Part shown: positions 1 to 8,589 of the stretch, piece after piece | How the letters are laid out: each line of letters starts with the position of its first letter | How positions within the stretch are numbered: the first letter of the stretch is position 1 | Assembly (NCBI GenBank): GCA_027080605.1 | Contig: JALWRO010000063.1 | Span: 1 to 28,265 of the forward strand | Source of the DNA: Campylobacterales bacterium | Lineage (GTDB): Bacteria; Campylobacterota; Campylobacteria; Campylobacterales; QNZT01 | Reading direction: 5' to 3' | Length of the DNA stretch: 28,265 bases | Translations under genes and position numbers: made by a program | The notes under the pieces: generated by a model | Database searches by the model: none | What the model was told of the DNA's origin: nothing | Seen by the model: only the letters and a program-made list of their open reading frames with translations

Positions 1-891
1 GCCATGTTCAGTACCGTTTTTCTCTTCTATCTGACAATCGATCATTTTACTTTTTTCGCTCTGACCAATATTCTTTACGGCATCTCTTCCGGACTTGTGT
101 TGCCTTATATCGAAACCTATGCGCTGGAAGTGCTTAAAAAGGAAAATTACGGCAAAGCCAGGCTCTACGGTTCCATAGGGTTTGTTTTGGTCGCTCTGGT
201 GCTTGCACGGCTTTTAAACGACAATACTATGGGGTTACATTTTATTGCAGTGACTATTTTTCTCAGTGTAGTGTTTGCGTGGATTATTTCCACAGATCAC
301 AGACACTTTTCCAACAAACCGGTGACACCGGGTGAAAAATTCCTTCTCTCCAAAGCAACGGCACTTTGGATCAGTATTTTTCTCATGCAAGTTAGTTTCG
401 GCGCTTTTTACAGCTTTTTTACAATTTATGAAAGTGATCACGGTCTTTCACTTGAAATTATCAGTTACCTCTGGACATTCGGTGTTCTGTGCGAAATTGT
501 CCTTTTTTACTATCAGGCAAAATTTTTACATTTTCCACTGTTACAGTTGATACGTTTTACCGTTTTCATGACATCACTGCGATGGTTGCTGCTCTTTCTT
601 TTTCCGGACAGTTTGTGGATTATCTTTGTATCACAGAGTTTTCATGCCCTGAGTTTTGCGCTCTATCACACAGCAACACTCAGTTATCTCTCTGCACTCT
701 ACCATGATAGAAAACTTGCGGCACAATTTTACTACGGTATTGGCTTTGGTTTAGGCGGTTTCTTCGGTTGGCTTCTGGCAGGTTATGTCTACGGGGAGTA
801 TCTCTTTGCCGTTTCGGCACTGATCGCCCTGCTCGCGTTTGTTGCGCTGCTTTTTTACAAAGCACCTTCACACGTCATAGCATCGGAATAA
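1..891 (+). CDS. MFS transporter, 5'-truncated by the window edge
   Basis: A very hydrophobic polypeptide with about nine to ten membrane segments, lacking the N-terminal part of a normal 380-400 residue transporter. The reading frame is open to the first base, so the ATG at 4 is probably an internal methionine and the true start lies outside the window. The stretch around residues 52-60 (KARLYGSIGFVL) has the RxxGSxGF pattern seen between helices 4 and 5 in the nucleoside/phenylpropionate-type branch (MFS_1_like) of the major facilitator superfamily. The substrate cannot be told. The 3' end overlaps the convergent PAS-like gene by 17 bases, leaving no room for a separate terminator. Family assignment is fairly firm; subfamily is tentative. 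Confidence 0.75.
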   Translation, partial: AMFSTVFLFYLTIDHFTFFALTNILYGISSGLVLPYIETYALEVLKKENYGKARLYGSIGFVLVALVLARLLNDNTMGLHFIAVTIFLSVVFAWIISTDHRHFSNKPVTPGEKFLLSKATALWISIFLMQVSFGAFYSFFTIYESDHGLSLEIISYLWTFGVLCEIVLFYYQAKFLHFPLLQLIRFTVFMTSLRWLLLFLFPDSLWIIFVSQSFHALSFALYHTATLSYLSALYHDRKLAAQFYYGIGFGLGGFFGWLLAGYVYGEYLFAVSALIALLAFVALLFYKAPSHVIASE

Positions 892-1576
892 GCAATCGTA
901 TCTTTTTGCTGTCAGCAAGGTAGTCGATAAAATTTTCTTCACATAAGTGTTCGATCTCTCTGTCTCTCTCCCTGCTACGTTTTTTTTGGGTCATCATCTC
1001 CAATTTAACAAGTTTATAGCGTCTGTCTTTGACATGCACAGACTCCCCTACCCTGATTTTCAGCGTAATATGCAATTTATCACCGGGTGCAAATGAATGA
1101 AAACATTTGCGCATAATCTTAAAAAAATCGTTTTGGGAGATACGAAACTCTGGAATATCCATATCTGTCATAAGTTTAATATCGTAAGATTCCTGCATGG
1201 TGACCAAGGATATGGAGGTTTCCAGCAGCGTATTAATATCGGTCAAGAGATATTTATTTAACTCTTTGGCTGTCGGCTGCATCTTTTTGACACGCTGATA
1301 AAACCGAATGCCGATATATTCGTCATCCTGATAGCCGACAGTGATTCCGTAAAAGGAGAGGTCGTCGTAACGCAAATCGAGATAGGTCATTTTGGAGCCG
1401 TACTCTTTGGGAGCATGCTTGATACAAAGATCGTAAATGTCATATTTATTCACACGACCGAGCAAAAATTCCGCCGCTGTGTTAAGATAAGCGATACGCT
1501 TTTCCGCATTAAAGAGTATAAACGGATTATTATCATTTTCCAAAAAAAACTTGTAATCGTTATAGGTCATATTCAT
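875..1576 (-). CDS. PAS-like protein with degenerate histidine-kinase-type C-terminus
   Basis: 233 residues. Residues about 12-60 look like a small PAS fold (NPFILFNAEKRIAYLNTAAE, the usual start of a PAS domain where sensors read their input). Residues about 105-230 resemble the dimerisation/ATP-binding part of an NtrB-type kinase (a 'DIPEFRISQNDFFKIMRKCF' stretch where kinases have the N box), but I see neither a convincing phospho-acceptor histidine motif nor the conserved Asn and glycine boxes. It is therefore probably not an active kinase. There are no membrane segments, so it is cytoplasmic. Its ATG overlaps the end of the upstream Fis/AAA-like gene by 17 bases, so the two are translationally coupled and probably work together. 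Role unknown; a sensor partner for that regulator is an inference. Confidence 0.6.
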   Translation of the reverse strand: MNMTYNDYKFFLENDNNPFILFNAEKRIAYLNTAAEFLLGRVNKYDIYDLCIKHAPKEYGSKMTYLDLRYDDLSFYGITVGYQDDEYIGIRFYQRVKKMQPTAKELNKYLLTDINTLLETSISLVTMQESYDIKLMTDMDIPEFRISQNDFFKIMRKCFHSFAPGDKLHITLKIRVGESVHVKDRRYKLVKLEMMTQKKRSRERDREIEHLCEENFIDYLADSKKIRLLIPML

Positions 1577-2288
1577 TGGCCTTTTTCCGCAGCGTATTAC
1601 GATTTATTCCCAGAATACCGGCGAGTTTAAGCTGTGACTTGTATTTATATAATCCCGCTTGAATTAACGGTTTTTCGAAGAGGTAGAGAAATTTTTTATA
1701 ATCGTTATTCCCTTCAAGATTTTCCAAAAAGTATCTGTACATCATTTTTTCAATATCCCGTTCGTCTATCTCTTTCAAGACAAGGCTTTTATAGATACTT
1801 CTCTTAAGGGATTTACTGTTTTGACTCAAATCAAGCTCTTCGACACGTACCGATGTAGCGTCATCTACCCCCAGAACATCTTTTGCAATTTGTGTAAAAA
1901 CTTCCGCCAGTGCTGCTACATCTTCCGGTCGTTCACGCAAAGGCGGTAAATTGTAAATATACCCGAAGAGTTCATCCACTGTTTTGTCTTTCGGTTGGTA
2001 GAGTGCTGTCGCAATAATACGTTTGTTATCAAAGTTGAGTAGTGAAAAGTTGGGGATTTTTGCGAAATTGTATATGATCAATTCATCATGCTGGCTCAAA
2101 GCATCCAGCACCGCGGAGAGATCTTCACCATTGACCACCGGTGCTTCCGGCAAAATATACTGCGCTATTGTTTTTTTGCCGCTGTATGCTTCTCCTATAA
2201 TCAATGAGGAGACAAAAAACTGTTTTGTCAATTGCAGACTTTTGACCAGATTCTGTAACTGTGTCGATTTTGCTATAAATTTAATCAC
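1560..2288 (-). CDS. Degenerate NtrC-like regulator with Fis-type HTH
   Basis: 242 residues, starting at a GTG preceded by GGGAG six bases away. Residues 32-39 (GEAYSGKK) correspond to the Walker A loop of sigma-54 activators, residues 114-124 (LPPLRERPEDV) to their conserved LPPLRER motif, and residues about 205-240 (ending GINRNTLRKK) to the Fis/NtrC helix-turn-helix. The region between the first two is compressed to about 75 residues. It lacks the GAFTGA loop that contacts sigma-54 and a clear Walker B, and there is no receiver domain. It likely binds DNA but is unlikely to open sigma-54 promoters by the normal mechanism. It is co-transcribed with the PAS-like gene downstream. A perfect 13-bp inverted repeat covers its start (see the regulatory entry). 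Confidence 0.7.
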   Translation of the reverse strand: MIKFIAKSTQLQNLVKSLQLTKQFFVSSLIIGEAYSGKKTIAQYILPEAPVVNGEDLSAVLDALSQHDELIIYNFAKIPNFSLLNFDNKRIIATALYQPKDKTVDELFGYIYNLPPLRERPEDVAALAEVFTQIAKDVLGVDDATSVRVEELDLSQNSKSLKRSIYKSLVLKEIDERDIEKMMYRYFLENLEGNNDYKKFLYLFEKPLIQAGLYKYKSQLKLAGILGINRNTLRKKANEYDL

Positions 2289-2313
2289 ATGATTCTCCCA
2301 ATGTGATTAAATT
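2278..2313 (-). promoter_or_regulatory. Promoter with 13-bp inverted repeat over the GTG start of the Fis-like regulator
   Basis: The arms at 2278-2290 and 2301-2313 are perfect reverse complements (13 bp) with a 10-base loop holding the GGGAG ribosome-binding site. On the minus strand a TATAAT box occupies 2316-2311, predicting a start near 2304. A transcript from this promoter therefore retains only about four bases of the upstream arm, whereas read-through from the coiled-coil gene would carry both arms and pair the GTG start codon and following codons. The dyad could instead be an operator for an autoregulating protein. Confidence 0.6.
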
Positions 2314-2349
2314 ATAATCTGTTTTTACCTATAGTTCTCTAAAAGTAGT

Positions 2350-3354
2350 TTATTTTTTCAATTTCTTAAAGATATTTTGGACAAAAGTGGTGATTTTACT
2401 CCCTTTTATATCGTCCGTCATCTCCTCTTTAAATGCTTCCACTTCCTGTATAATCTCATCTTTAATATGCTGTGGTACAAGTTCACCTTTTTCACGCATC
2501 AATTCATTGATCTCACTCAGTTTATCCATTACGGCATGTGTATCGATCGCTTCATGAACTGTTTCATCAGGTGTTGTCTGCATTTTTTGTTCTAAAGTAT
2601 CGTTTTTCTTGACCAGTATCTCAATTTGCGCCAGCATCTCCTCTTCGCGCTTTTTACACTCTTCCACTGAAGTCTGATAGTAGAGTATGCTGTCTTTGTA
2701 CGTTTCTATCTTCTCTTCATACTCTTTACACTCTGCCTGAAGTTTTGATATCTCTGTATCGACATCTGCATATTCGCTTTTTAACTTTTCTATTTCCGCT
2801 TTTTTAGATTCATACTCTTTTTCGATCGCCTCAATCTCAGCTTCTCTGTTTTGATATCCCTCTATGACCAGTGCATCTTTTTCGGCTTGTTTTTCACACT
2901 CTGAAATACGCTTTTCATAAGTATTGCACGTCTCTTTCAACTTTTCTATCTCACTATCACTCTTTTCATACTGCTTCTTAAGTTCTTCAACTTCCCGTTT
3001 TTTGGATTCATACAACTCTTCCAGTGCCGCAACCTTTTCTTCGCTTTTACCGCACTCTTCCAGTTTGCTTTCATACTCTTCGATACTTTTTTTATTTTTT
3101 TCAAGTGTCTCTTCATACTCTTTGTTAATATCTTTGAGTCTGAGCATATCGATTTCCATACTGCCGTATTTGTTTTTCAGTTCTTTTGATTCTGTTTTGT
3201 TGGCTTCACATAACTCTTCGAGTGCATCAATCTTGTCTTCGTACATCTCTTTTGTTTTGCGTTTTGTGTATAGATACCCGAAAAACAGACCGATCAGCAG
3301 TGCTCCCAGCAGACATAACGCCATTTTTGTAACTATAATTTCCATCTCAGTCAT
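2350..3354 (-). CDS. Membrane-anchored coiled-coil protein with three 66-residue repeats
   Basis: 334 residues. One N-terminal membrane helix (residues about 8-29) is followed by KRKTK, suggesting the long charged part stays in the cytoplasm. Residues 44-241 are an almost uninterrupted coiled coil rich in Glu and Lys, made of three tandem copies of 66 residues (44-109, 110-175, 176-241); each opens with A(L/I)E(E/K) and continues with a K-x-E-(L/I/V)-E-x-LK type pattern. A separate C-terminal part (about 265-334) may be a small folded domain ending in basic residues (KKLKK). ATG 3354 has AAGG seven bases upstream. It lies 9 bases after the OmpA-like gene, so they form an operon. The family is not recognised; an envelope scaffold or tether is plausible but unproven. 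Confidence 0.65.
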   Translation of the reverse strand: MTEMEIIVTKMALCLLGALLIGLFFGYLYTKRKTKEMYEDKIDALEELCEANKTESKELKNKYGSMEIDMLRLKDINKEYEETLEKNKKSIEEYESKLEECGKSEEKVAALEELYESKKREVEELKKQYEKSDSEIEKLKETCNTYEKRISECEKQAEKDALVIEGYQNREAEIEAIEKEYESKKAEIEKLKSEYADVDTEISKLQAECKEYEEKIETYKDSILYYQTSVEECKKREEEMLAQIEILVKKNDTLEQKMQTTPDETVHEAIDTHAVMDKLSEINELMREKGELVPQHIKDEIIQEVEAFKEEMTDDIKGSKITTFVQNIFKKLKK

Positions 3355-3363
3355 AATCCAACC

Positions 3364-4560
3364 TTACTGTTTTTTCACATTGATTTCTATTTCAATACTC
3401 TTTTTTTGCGCACCCATCCCTTTTGAGATCAGATTGCGTAAACCTTTTTGATACAAATAGTTTTTGACAATATCCGCTTTTTTCTGGCTCACGACCATAT
3501 TCAATATAGCATTGTCACCCTCATTTGCATACCCGAGTACCTCTATCTTTTTAGCATCGCTATTTTTCAATATCCCGGCAATTTTGTCCAGCGTCTTTCG
3601 ACTCTCCTCATTGACAACTTTCACTTTGGAATCAAATTTTATCGGATCATTTTTCAAAATTTCATCCACTGTTTCATGAGATAGTGATGCCTGTGTAGTA
3701 TTGGCAGGAGTTTCTACAGGTTTTGTTTCCGGCGACAGGCTTGTAGAAGCTACATTCTTTTCTTTGTGTTCATTCATTTGTGTAGTCTCAGCAGCTTTAG
3801 GCTGTGTCACTGTTGCATGTTGTACGACTTTCTCTTCTTTTTCGACAGCTTGACTTTCAGAAATATTTTTTTCTACATCTTTTGTGGAACTTTTTGCACT
3901 ATCGGTTTCAGGTGTAATACCTTCTACCTTCGTCATCATATTGATTGTTTCATCTTCGACAAAAACACCATCTGACTTTAGTTGCGATATCAGTTTTTCA
4001 AGCTGTTTTTTTTGCTCTTCAGACTCGATTTCACCTTCAATATGCAGCACATTGCTATTGATATAAAGCGATCCCTTTTCGATATGCTCTTCATTAAACA
4101 TTTTCATCAATGCGACCATATCTTTCTGCCAGGAGACTTCTTTGATGTCATCACTGAAACGTATGTCGTTGTTGCATGTTCTGTCCGTACACAAATCGTC
4201 TATAAAGTGAATCAAAACTTTCTTTTTCGCCTCCGGCGCGAACATACCGACTATGTTGATTTGATCACCGAACATGACACCAAAAGCCGGATCGGATTTT
4301 TCCGCTTTTTTAACCACAGGCATCTCTTCAGCCACAGGCTCAGTTTTATCTTTTTCCGATTCTTGTTGCTCCGGTATAACAGCTGCAACCGGTTCCTTGA
4401 TCGGCAGAGTCTCTTCTTCAGGGGGAGCAGTCTCTGTTTCTGTTTTTTTGTCAAATATATGACAGGCATCTGCTATTTCCTGCTTTTTCAGATCGATACA
4501 ATAGTAGACAAAAGCTGTACTGGCTAAAACACCAATCAACCCGATAATCTTACTTCCCAT
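3364..4560 (-). CDS. OmpA/MotB-family envelope protein with BON-like region
   Basis: 398 residues. An N-terminal hydrophobic segment (residues 4-22) acts as membrane anchor or uncleaved signal, followed by a Pro/Glu-rich low-complexity spacer to about residue 90. Residues about 95-210 resemble a BON-type fold (beta/alpha repeats with INSNVLHIEGEIESEEQKKQLEKL at the end). After a second Thr/Glu-rich linker, residues about 295-398 are an OmpA C-terminal domain: IKFDSKVKVVNEESRKTLDKI, then an 'IEVLGYANEGDN' segment, ending SIEIEINVK. Such domains bind peptidoglycan. The BON plus OmpA order resembles the mycobacterial ArfA type. It is the first gene of an operon with the coiled-coil protein. Confidence is good for the OmpA domain, moderate for BON. 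Confidence 0.75.
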   Translation of the reverse strand: MGSKIIGLIGVLASTAFVYYCIDLKKQEIADACHIFDKKTETETAPPEEETLPIKEPVAAVIPEQQESEKDKTEPVAEEMPVVKKAEKSDPAFGVMFGDQINIVGMFAPEAKKKVLIHFIDDLCTDRTCNNDIRFSDDIKEVSWQKDMVALMKMFNEEHIEKGSLYINSNVLHIEGEIESEEQKKQLEKLISQLKSDGVFVEDETINMMTKVEGITPETDSAKSSTKDVEKNISESQAVEKEEKVVQHATVTQPKAAETTQMNEHKEKNVASTSLSPETKPVETPANTTQASLSHETVDEILKNDPIKFDSKVKVVNEESRKTLDKIAGILKNSDAKKIEVLGYANEGDNAILNMVVSQKKADIVKNYLYQKGLRNLISKGMGAQKKSIEIEINVKKQ

Positions 4561-4565
4561 GCGAA

Positions 4566-4602
4566 TGCACTCCTTTTACATAACTGTTGCTATTATAGTG
4601 CA
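4566..4602 (-). promoter_or_regulatory. Promoter of the OmpA-like gene with flanking 6-bp inverted repeat
   Basis: On the minus strand a TATAAT box lies at 4597-4592, predicting a start near 4585 and a 25-base leader with AAAAGGAG ahead of the ATG. TGCACT (4602-4597) directly abuts the -10 and is repeated inverted as AGTGCA (4571-4566), which overlaps the end of the ribosome-binding site. The arms are short, so taken alone this could be chance; it is listed because the layout matches stronger cases in the window. Confidence 0.45.
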
Positions 4603-4688
4603 AAGAATATCATAATTAAATAAATTTAATTGTTTAGCGATTTAAAGAAGAATAATCGAACTTTTGAAAGAGATATTTTACGAGGACA

Positions 4689-4704
4689 GGAGGCTGTCGC
4701 CTCC
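4689..4704 (-). terminator. Probable terminator of purB-nrdA
   Basis: A GGAGGC / GCCTCC stem with a four-base loop, starting five bases after the nrdA stop codon. There is no clear U tract after it on the minus strand, so termination may be partial and read-through into the OmpA-like gene is possible. Confidence 0.5.
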
Positions 4705-4708
4705 CGAA

Positions 4709-7087
4709 TTATTGACAGCTCAGACACTCCATACTACGATCTGCTACACTACTTTCACTTTCAGGGGACTGACTGCGAAGATAGTAGGTCGATTTCAACC
4801 CCAGTTTCCAGCCAAGCATATAGATGTCGTTCAAATATTTACCGCTCGCTTTATCCAGCGTCATGAAGATATTCAGACTCTGTCCCTGGTCGATCCACTT
4901 TTGACGAATAGCAGCCGCTTTGATCAACACTTTCTGATCCAGCTCATATGCCGGCGTATAGTACTGCCACGTCTCAGGACTCAGTTTTGGAGCGACTACA
5001 GGGATCATACCGCTCAGATTCTCTTCAAACCATTTACGTTTGTACACCGGTTCAATCGCCTGCGTAGTACCGACGAGAATCGATATCGAACTTGTCGGGG
5101 CAATTGCCATCAAATAACCGTTGCGCATACCATCTTTTTTCACTTTCTCTTTCAGTTTCTGCCAGTCGTAGGTATATCCGAAAAGTCCGCCACGCTCTAC
5201 CAGTTTTTTGGCTTCTTCACTGGCGGTATCGATCGGGAAAATCCCTTTTGACCAGTTTGAGCCTTCAAAATCGGGATAACTACCTTTTTCAAGCGCCAGA
5301 TTGGATGATGCTTTGATAGCGTTGTAACTGATCATCTCCATCACTTCATCGATTTTTGTCAAATGCTCATCACTGCCCCATGCTATTTTGTTTTCAGCCA
5401 GCATCTGCGCTTCACCCATCACGCCGAGCCCTATCGATCTTGATGCACTGTTGGTCTCTTTCACTTTCTCCAGCGGATAAAAATTGAGATCGATAACATT
5501 GTCAAGCATTCTGATCGCTACAGGCATGATACGTTCAATATCTTCTTTGGTATTGATTTTGGAGAGATTGACGCTTGCCAGGTTACATACCGCTGTTTTA
5601 CCGTCCATCTTCTCTTTCTCGACAATATATATCTCTTTCCCGCCGATCGTGTCGAGTGCAGTGATTTTTTTTGCCTTTTTGACAATTCCACTGTCTACGG
5701 CGACATCCTCTTCCTCATCTAAAACCAGTGTGGTTCCGTCAGTAAACTTGATTTTTGTTCGGTAATAGTTTGGATCAGTATTTTGAAAAATTTCCGTACA
5801 AAGATTGGAACTTCGAATGACACCCTTGTGGCTGTTTGGATTGGCTCTGTTGGCATTGTCTTTGAAGCATAAAAATGGATTCCCTGTTTCAAAATAACTG
5901 AGCAATACTTTTTTCCAAAGATCCTTGGCGCTGACAACCTCTTTGACGATACTTTCATCAGCTTCATATTCCGCATATCGTTTTTCAAACGCTTCACCGT
6001 AGAGGGATGGAAGATCAGGTGTATCCAGTGGATCAAAGAGTGTCCAGATACCATTCTCTTCCACACGCTTCATGAAGAGATCGTTAATCCATAAAGCAGG
6101 GAATAGATCATGTGCGCGTCTTCGTTCTTCACCGGAATTCTTTTTGAGATCGAGGAAATCAATTACGTCAATATGCCACGGTTCCACATAGACAGCAATA
6201 GCCCCTTTTCTGGTTCCAAGCTGATCCACTGCAATAGCAACATCATTGGCGATTTTCAGAAACGGTACGATACCGCCGGCAGCATTTTTATGTCCATCAA
6301 TGGAACTGCCAAGCCCCCTGACAGTAGACCAGTCCCATCCGATACCACCACCGAACTTACTCAGTAACGCCATCTCTTTGTAACTGTCAAATATACCCTC
6401 AATATTATCCGGCGTACTGCCGATATAACACGAACTGAGCTGGTGCCTCGGTGTTCTGGCGTTGGAGAGTGTCGGTGTTGCCAGCATCACTTCAAATTTG
6501 GATATAAGGTCGTAAAACTTCTTTGCCCAGTCCTGCGGATTAAACTCATTTTGTGCCAGGAACATTGCGATTGCCATAAACATATGTTGTGGTAATTCTA
6601 TAGGATTCCCTTTTCTGTCTTTGAGAAGATATCTGTCATAGAGCGTACGCACTCCCAGATAGGTAAACTGTAAATCTCTTTCCGGTTTGATATAAGCATC
6701 GAGGTCTTCAAGATCATATTTCTCTTTGAGTCCCAGTACAATCCGACCCTCTTTTTCACCCCGTTCAAAATATTCTCGCAGTGACGTATAGCCTGTAAAA
6801 TGACTCACTTTGTGATACAGATCATACAAAAAGAGACGCGCTGCAACATACGTCCAGTCTGGACGATCCACATCAATCTTGTCAACTGCGGTTTTTACCA
6901 GTGTAAGCTGTATCTCTTCGGTGGTAATCTTATCACGAAACTGGATCTTTGCATCAAGTTCCAGTTCACTCTGACTTACATTTTCCAGACCTTCTACCGC
7001 TTCGTTGGTATATTTCTGTATTTTCGTAATGTCAAGCGGTTCAATGCGTCCGCTTCTTTTGGTTACTGTGATCATTTTACTTGTCAT
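4709..7087 (-). CDS. nrdA: Ribonucleoside-diphosphate reductase, alpha subunit (class Ia)
   Basis: 792 residues. It makes deoxyribonucleotides from ribonucleoside diphosphates together with a radical-carrying beta subunit that is not encoded here. Residues about 5-95 form an ATP-cone (allosteric activity site). The active site is visible: Cys220 (LSSCYIGST), Asn428/Cys430/Glu432 (NLCTE) and Cys501 (CNLASVNL); the radical-transfer tyrosines are 768-769 (TYYLRSQ), and the C-terminal redox pair is Cys788/Cys791 (CLSCQ). Compared with the E. coli spacing, about 48 extra residues sit between NLCTE and the second redox cysteine. The start overlaps the purB stop as ATGA, so the two are translationally coupled. 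ATG 7087 is chosen for this overlap; Met5 is an alternative. Confidence 0.96.
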   Translation of the reverse strand: MTSKMITVTKRSGRIEPLDITKIQKYTNEAVEGLENVSQSELELDAKIQFRDKITTEEIQLTLVKTAVDKIDVDRPDWTYVAARLFLYDLYHKVSHFTGYTSLREYFERGEKEGRIVLGLKEKYDLEDLDAYIKPERDLQFTYLGVRTLYDRYLLKDRKGNPIELPQHMFMAIAMFLAQNEFNPQDWAKKFYDLISKFEVMLATPTLSNARTPRHQLSSCYIGSTPDNIEGIFDSYKEMALLSKFGGGIGWDWSTVRGLGSSIDGHKNAAGGIVPFLKIANDVAIAVDQLGTRKGAIAVYVEPWHIDVIDFLDLKKNSGEERRRAHDLFPALWINDLFMKRVEENGIWTLFDPLDTPDLPSLYGEAFEKRYAEYEADESIVKEVVSAKDLWKKVLLSYFETGNPFLCFKDNANRANPNSHKGVIRSSNLCTEIFQNTDPNYYRTKIKFTDGTTLVLDEEEDVAVDSGIVKKAKKITALDTIGGKEIYIVEKEKMDGKTAVCNLASVNLSKINTKEDIERIMPVAIRMLDNVIDLNFYPLEKVKETNSASRSIGLGVMGEAQMLAENKIAWGSDEHLTKIDEVMEMISYNAIKASSNLALEKGSYPDFEGSNWSKGIFPIDTASEEAKKLVERGGLFGYTYDWQKLKEKVKKDGMRNGYLMAIAPTSSISILVGTTQAIEPVYKRKWFEENLSGMIPVVAPKLSPETWQYYTPAYELDQKVLIKAAAIRQKWIDQGQSLNIFMTLDKASGKYLNDIYMLGWKLGLKSTYYLRSQSPESESSVADRSMECLSCQ

Positions 7088-8412
7088 TTAAACACCCTGT
7101 CAAATATTTTATCTACATTTTTCGTATAATAATTATAATCAAAACACTCTCTGATTTTCTCTTCGCTCAGTTTTTCACGCAGTTCTTTGTCATCAAGCAG
7201 ATGCTGCAGATAGAGACTCTCACCGTTTTCGTTAAGCGCCGATTTTCCCTGCTGCAAATCTTCCCATACTTTCATAGCGTTTCTCTGAACAATTTTGTAC
7301 GCTTCTTCTCTGGAGAGCCCTTGTTTGGGAAGTTCTAAAAGTACACGCTGTGAAAAGACCAGACCACCTGTCAGATTCAGGTTTTTCATCATGTTTTCCG
7401 GATAGACGACAAGTTTTTCGATGACACCGTTTAAGCGGTGTAACATAAAATCTGTCGTAATAAAACCGTCAGGCAATATAAAACGCTCTACACTCGAATG
7501 GCTGATATCCCGCTCGTGCCACAACGCGACATTTTCCATAGCAGGCATCGCAAAACTTCGAATCATCCTGCACAAACCTGTAATATTTTCACTCAAGACC
7601 GGATTTCTCTTATGCGGCATTGCGGAGGAACCTTTTTGACCTTTGGCAAAAAACTCTTCCGCTTCATACACTTCCGTACGCTGATAGTGCCGAACGGCAA
7701 CGGCTATCTTCTCACCGGTTGAGGCAAGTAGTGCCAAAGCATTCATCAGGTTGGCGTATCGATCTCTCTGTACGACCTGGTTGGAAACAGGTGCCGGTTT
7801 CAATCCAAGCTCTTCACATACCAACTCTTCCAGTTCCATAGGCGCATGGGCAAAATTTCCCATAGCACCGCTGATCTTTCCAACACTGATCACTTCCATA
7901 GCCTGTTCAAGGTTTTCCAGGTTTCTGCGCATTTCGTCATACCAGATAGCCAGCACCAAACCAAATGTAATCGGTTCTCCGTGAATACCGTGGCTGCGTC
8001 CGACCATCAACGTCATTTTGTGCTCAAATGCACGTTTTTTGATGGACTCCATGACCATTTTGACATCTTCTATAATAATTTTCAGTGAATCTCTCATCTG
8101 CAGAGCAACCGCTGTATCGATACAATCGGAACTTGTCATGCCGTAGTGTACCCACCTGCTCTCTTCACCCAAAGACTCTGAAACACTGGTCAGAAATGCA
8201 ATCACATCATGACGTGTCACTTTTTCAATCTCATCGATGCGATCTACATCAAATGTCGCATTCTCAATAATCTTTTTGCAATCTTCGTCCGGCACCAGAC
8301 CAAGTTTATTCCACGCTTTTACCGCTGCTTTTTCGACAGTCAGCCAAGCGTCGTATTTTGCCTGCTGTGTCCATTTCTCTTTCATCTCCGGTCGTGCATA
8401 TCTTTCTACCAT
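7084..8412 (-). CDS. purB: Adenylosuccinate lyase
   Basis: 442 residues, the usual length of the short form. It acts twice in purine synthesis, releasing fumarate from SAICAR and from adenylosuccinate. The fumarase/aspartase-superfamily signature GSSAMPHKRNP is at residues 261-271 on the flexible catalytic loop. His68 (TRHDV) and His141 (GRSHGIHGEP) match the conserved histidines of the other two signature regions. Start ATG 8412 has AAAGAGAG a few bases upstream. It is followed with an ATGA overlap by nrdA, linking purine supply with deoxynucleotide production. It is divergent from the RluA-type gene, with 182 bases between the two starts. Confidence 0.96.
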   Translation of the reverse strand: MVERYARPEMKEKWTQQAKYDAWLTVEKAAVKAWNKLGLVPDEDCKKIIENATFDVDRIDEIEKVTRHDVIAFLTSVSESLGEESRWVHYGMTSSDCIDTAVALQMRDSLKIIIEDVKMVMESIKKRAFEHKMTLMVGRSHGIHGEPITFGLVLAIWYDEMRRNLENLEQAMEVISVGKISGAMGNFAHAPMELEELVCEELGLKPAPVSNQVVQRDRYANLMNALALLASTGEKIAVAVRHYQRTEVYEAEEFFAKGQKGSSAMPHKRNPVLSENITGLCRMIRSFAMPAMENVALWHERDISHSSVERFILPDGFITTDFMLHRLNGVIEKLVVYPENMMKNLNLTGGLVFSQRVLLELPKQGLSREEAYKIVQRNAMKVWEDLQQGKSALNENGESLYLQHLLDDKELREKLSEEKIRECFDYNYYTKNVDKIFDRVFK

Positions 8413-8463
8413 ATATACTCTCTTTATCGTGTTTTGATTTATTGTGATACTTAGTGTATATAT
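8411..8463 (-). promoter_or_regulatory. purB promoter region with 8-bp inverted repeat over the start codon
   Basis: ATATATAC (minus strand 8463-8456) and GTATATAT (8418-8411) are reverse complements; the second arm includes the first two bases of the purB ATG. The likely -10 is TAATAT or TATATA inside the upstream arm, giving a start near 8450. The arms alternate A and T, so this is a weaker example than the others. Confidence 0.35.
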
Positions 8464-8547
8464 TATTTCATAATAGCCTTTAATAGATCATAAAACGGGT
8501 GTACTAAAATTTCAAGTCTCATCCGTCTCACATTTTTCTGTGATATG

Positions 8548-8589
8548 ACCTCTTTTGTGCTATGATTGTTTTTTTATTTTTAAAGAGGT
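8548..8589 (+). promoter_or_regulatory. Promoter of the RluA-type gene with 8-bp repeat masking the Shine-Dalgarno
   Basis: An extended -10 (TGCTATGAT, hexamer 8561-8566) predicts a start near 8573. ACCTCTTT at 8548-8555, upstream of the -10, is the exact reverse complement of AAAGAGGT at 8582-8589, which is the ribosome-binding site of the gene. The upstream arm would not be in the gene's own mRNA. Confidence 0.5.

Noticed and set aside
2924..3451. 175-codon Ser/Phe-rich plus-strand ORF
   Set aside because: Mirror image of the Glu/Lys-rich coiled-coil gene; composition is explained by antisense reading.
3982..4527. 181-codon plus-strand ORF
   Set aside because: Antisense of the OmpA-like gene with no recognisable domain.
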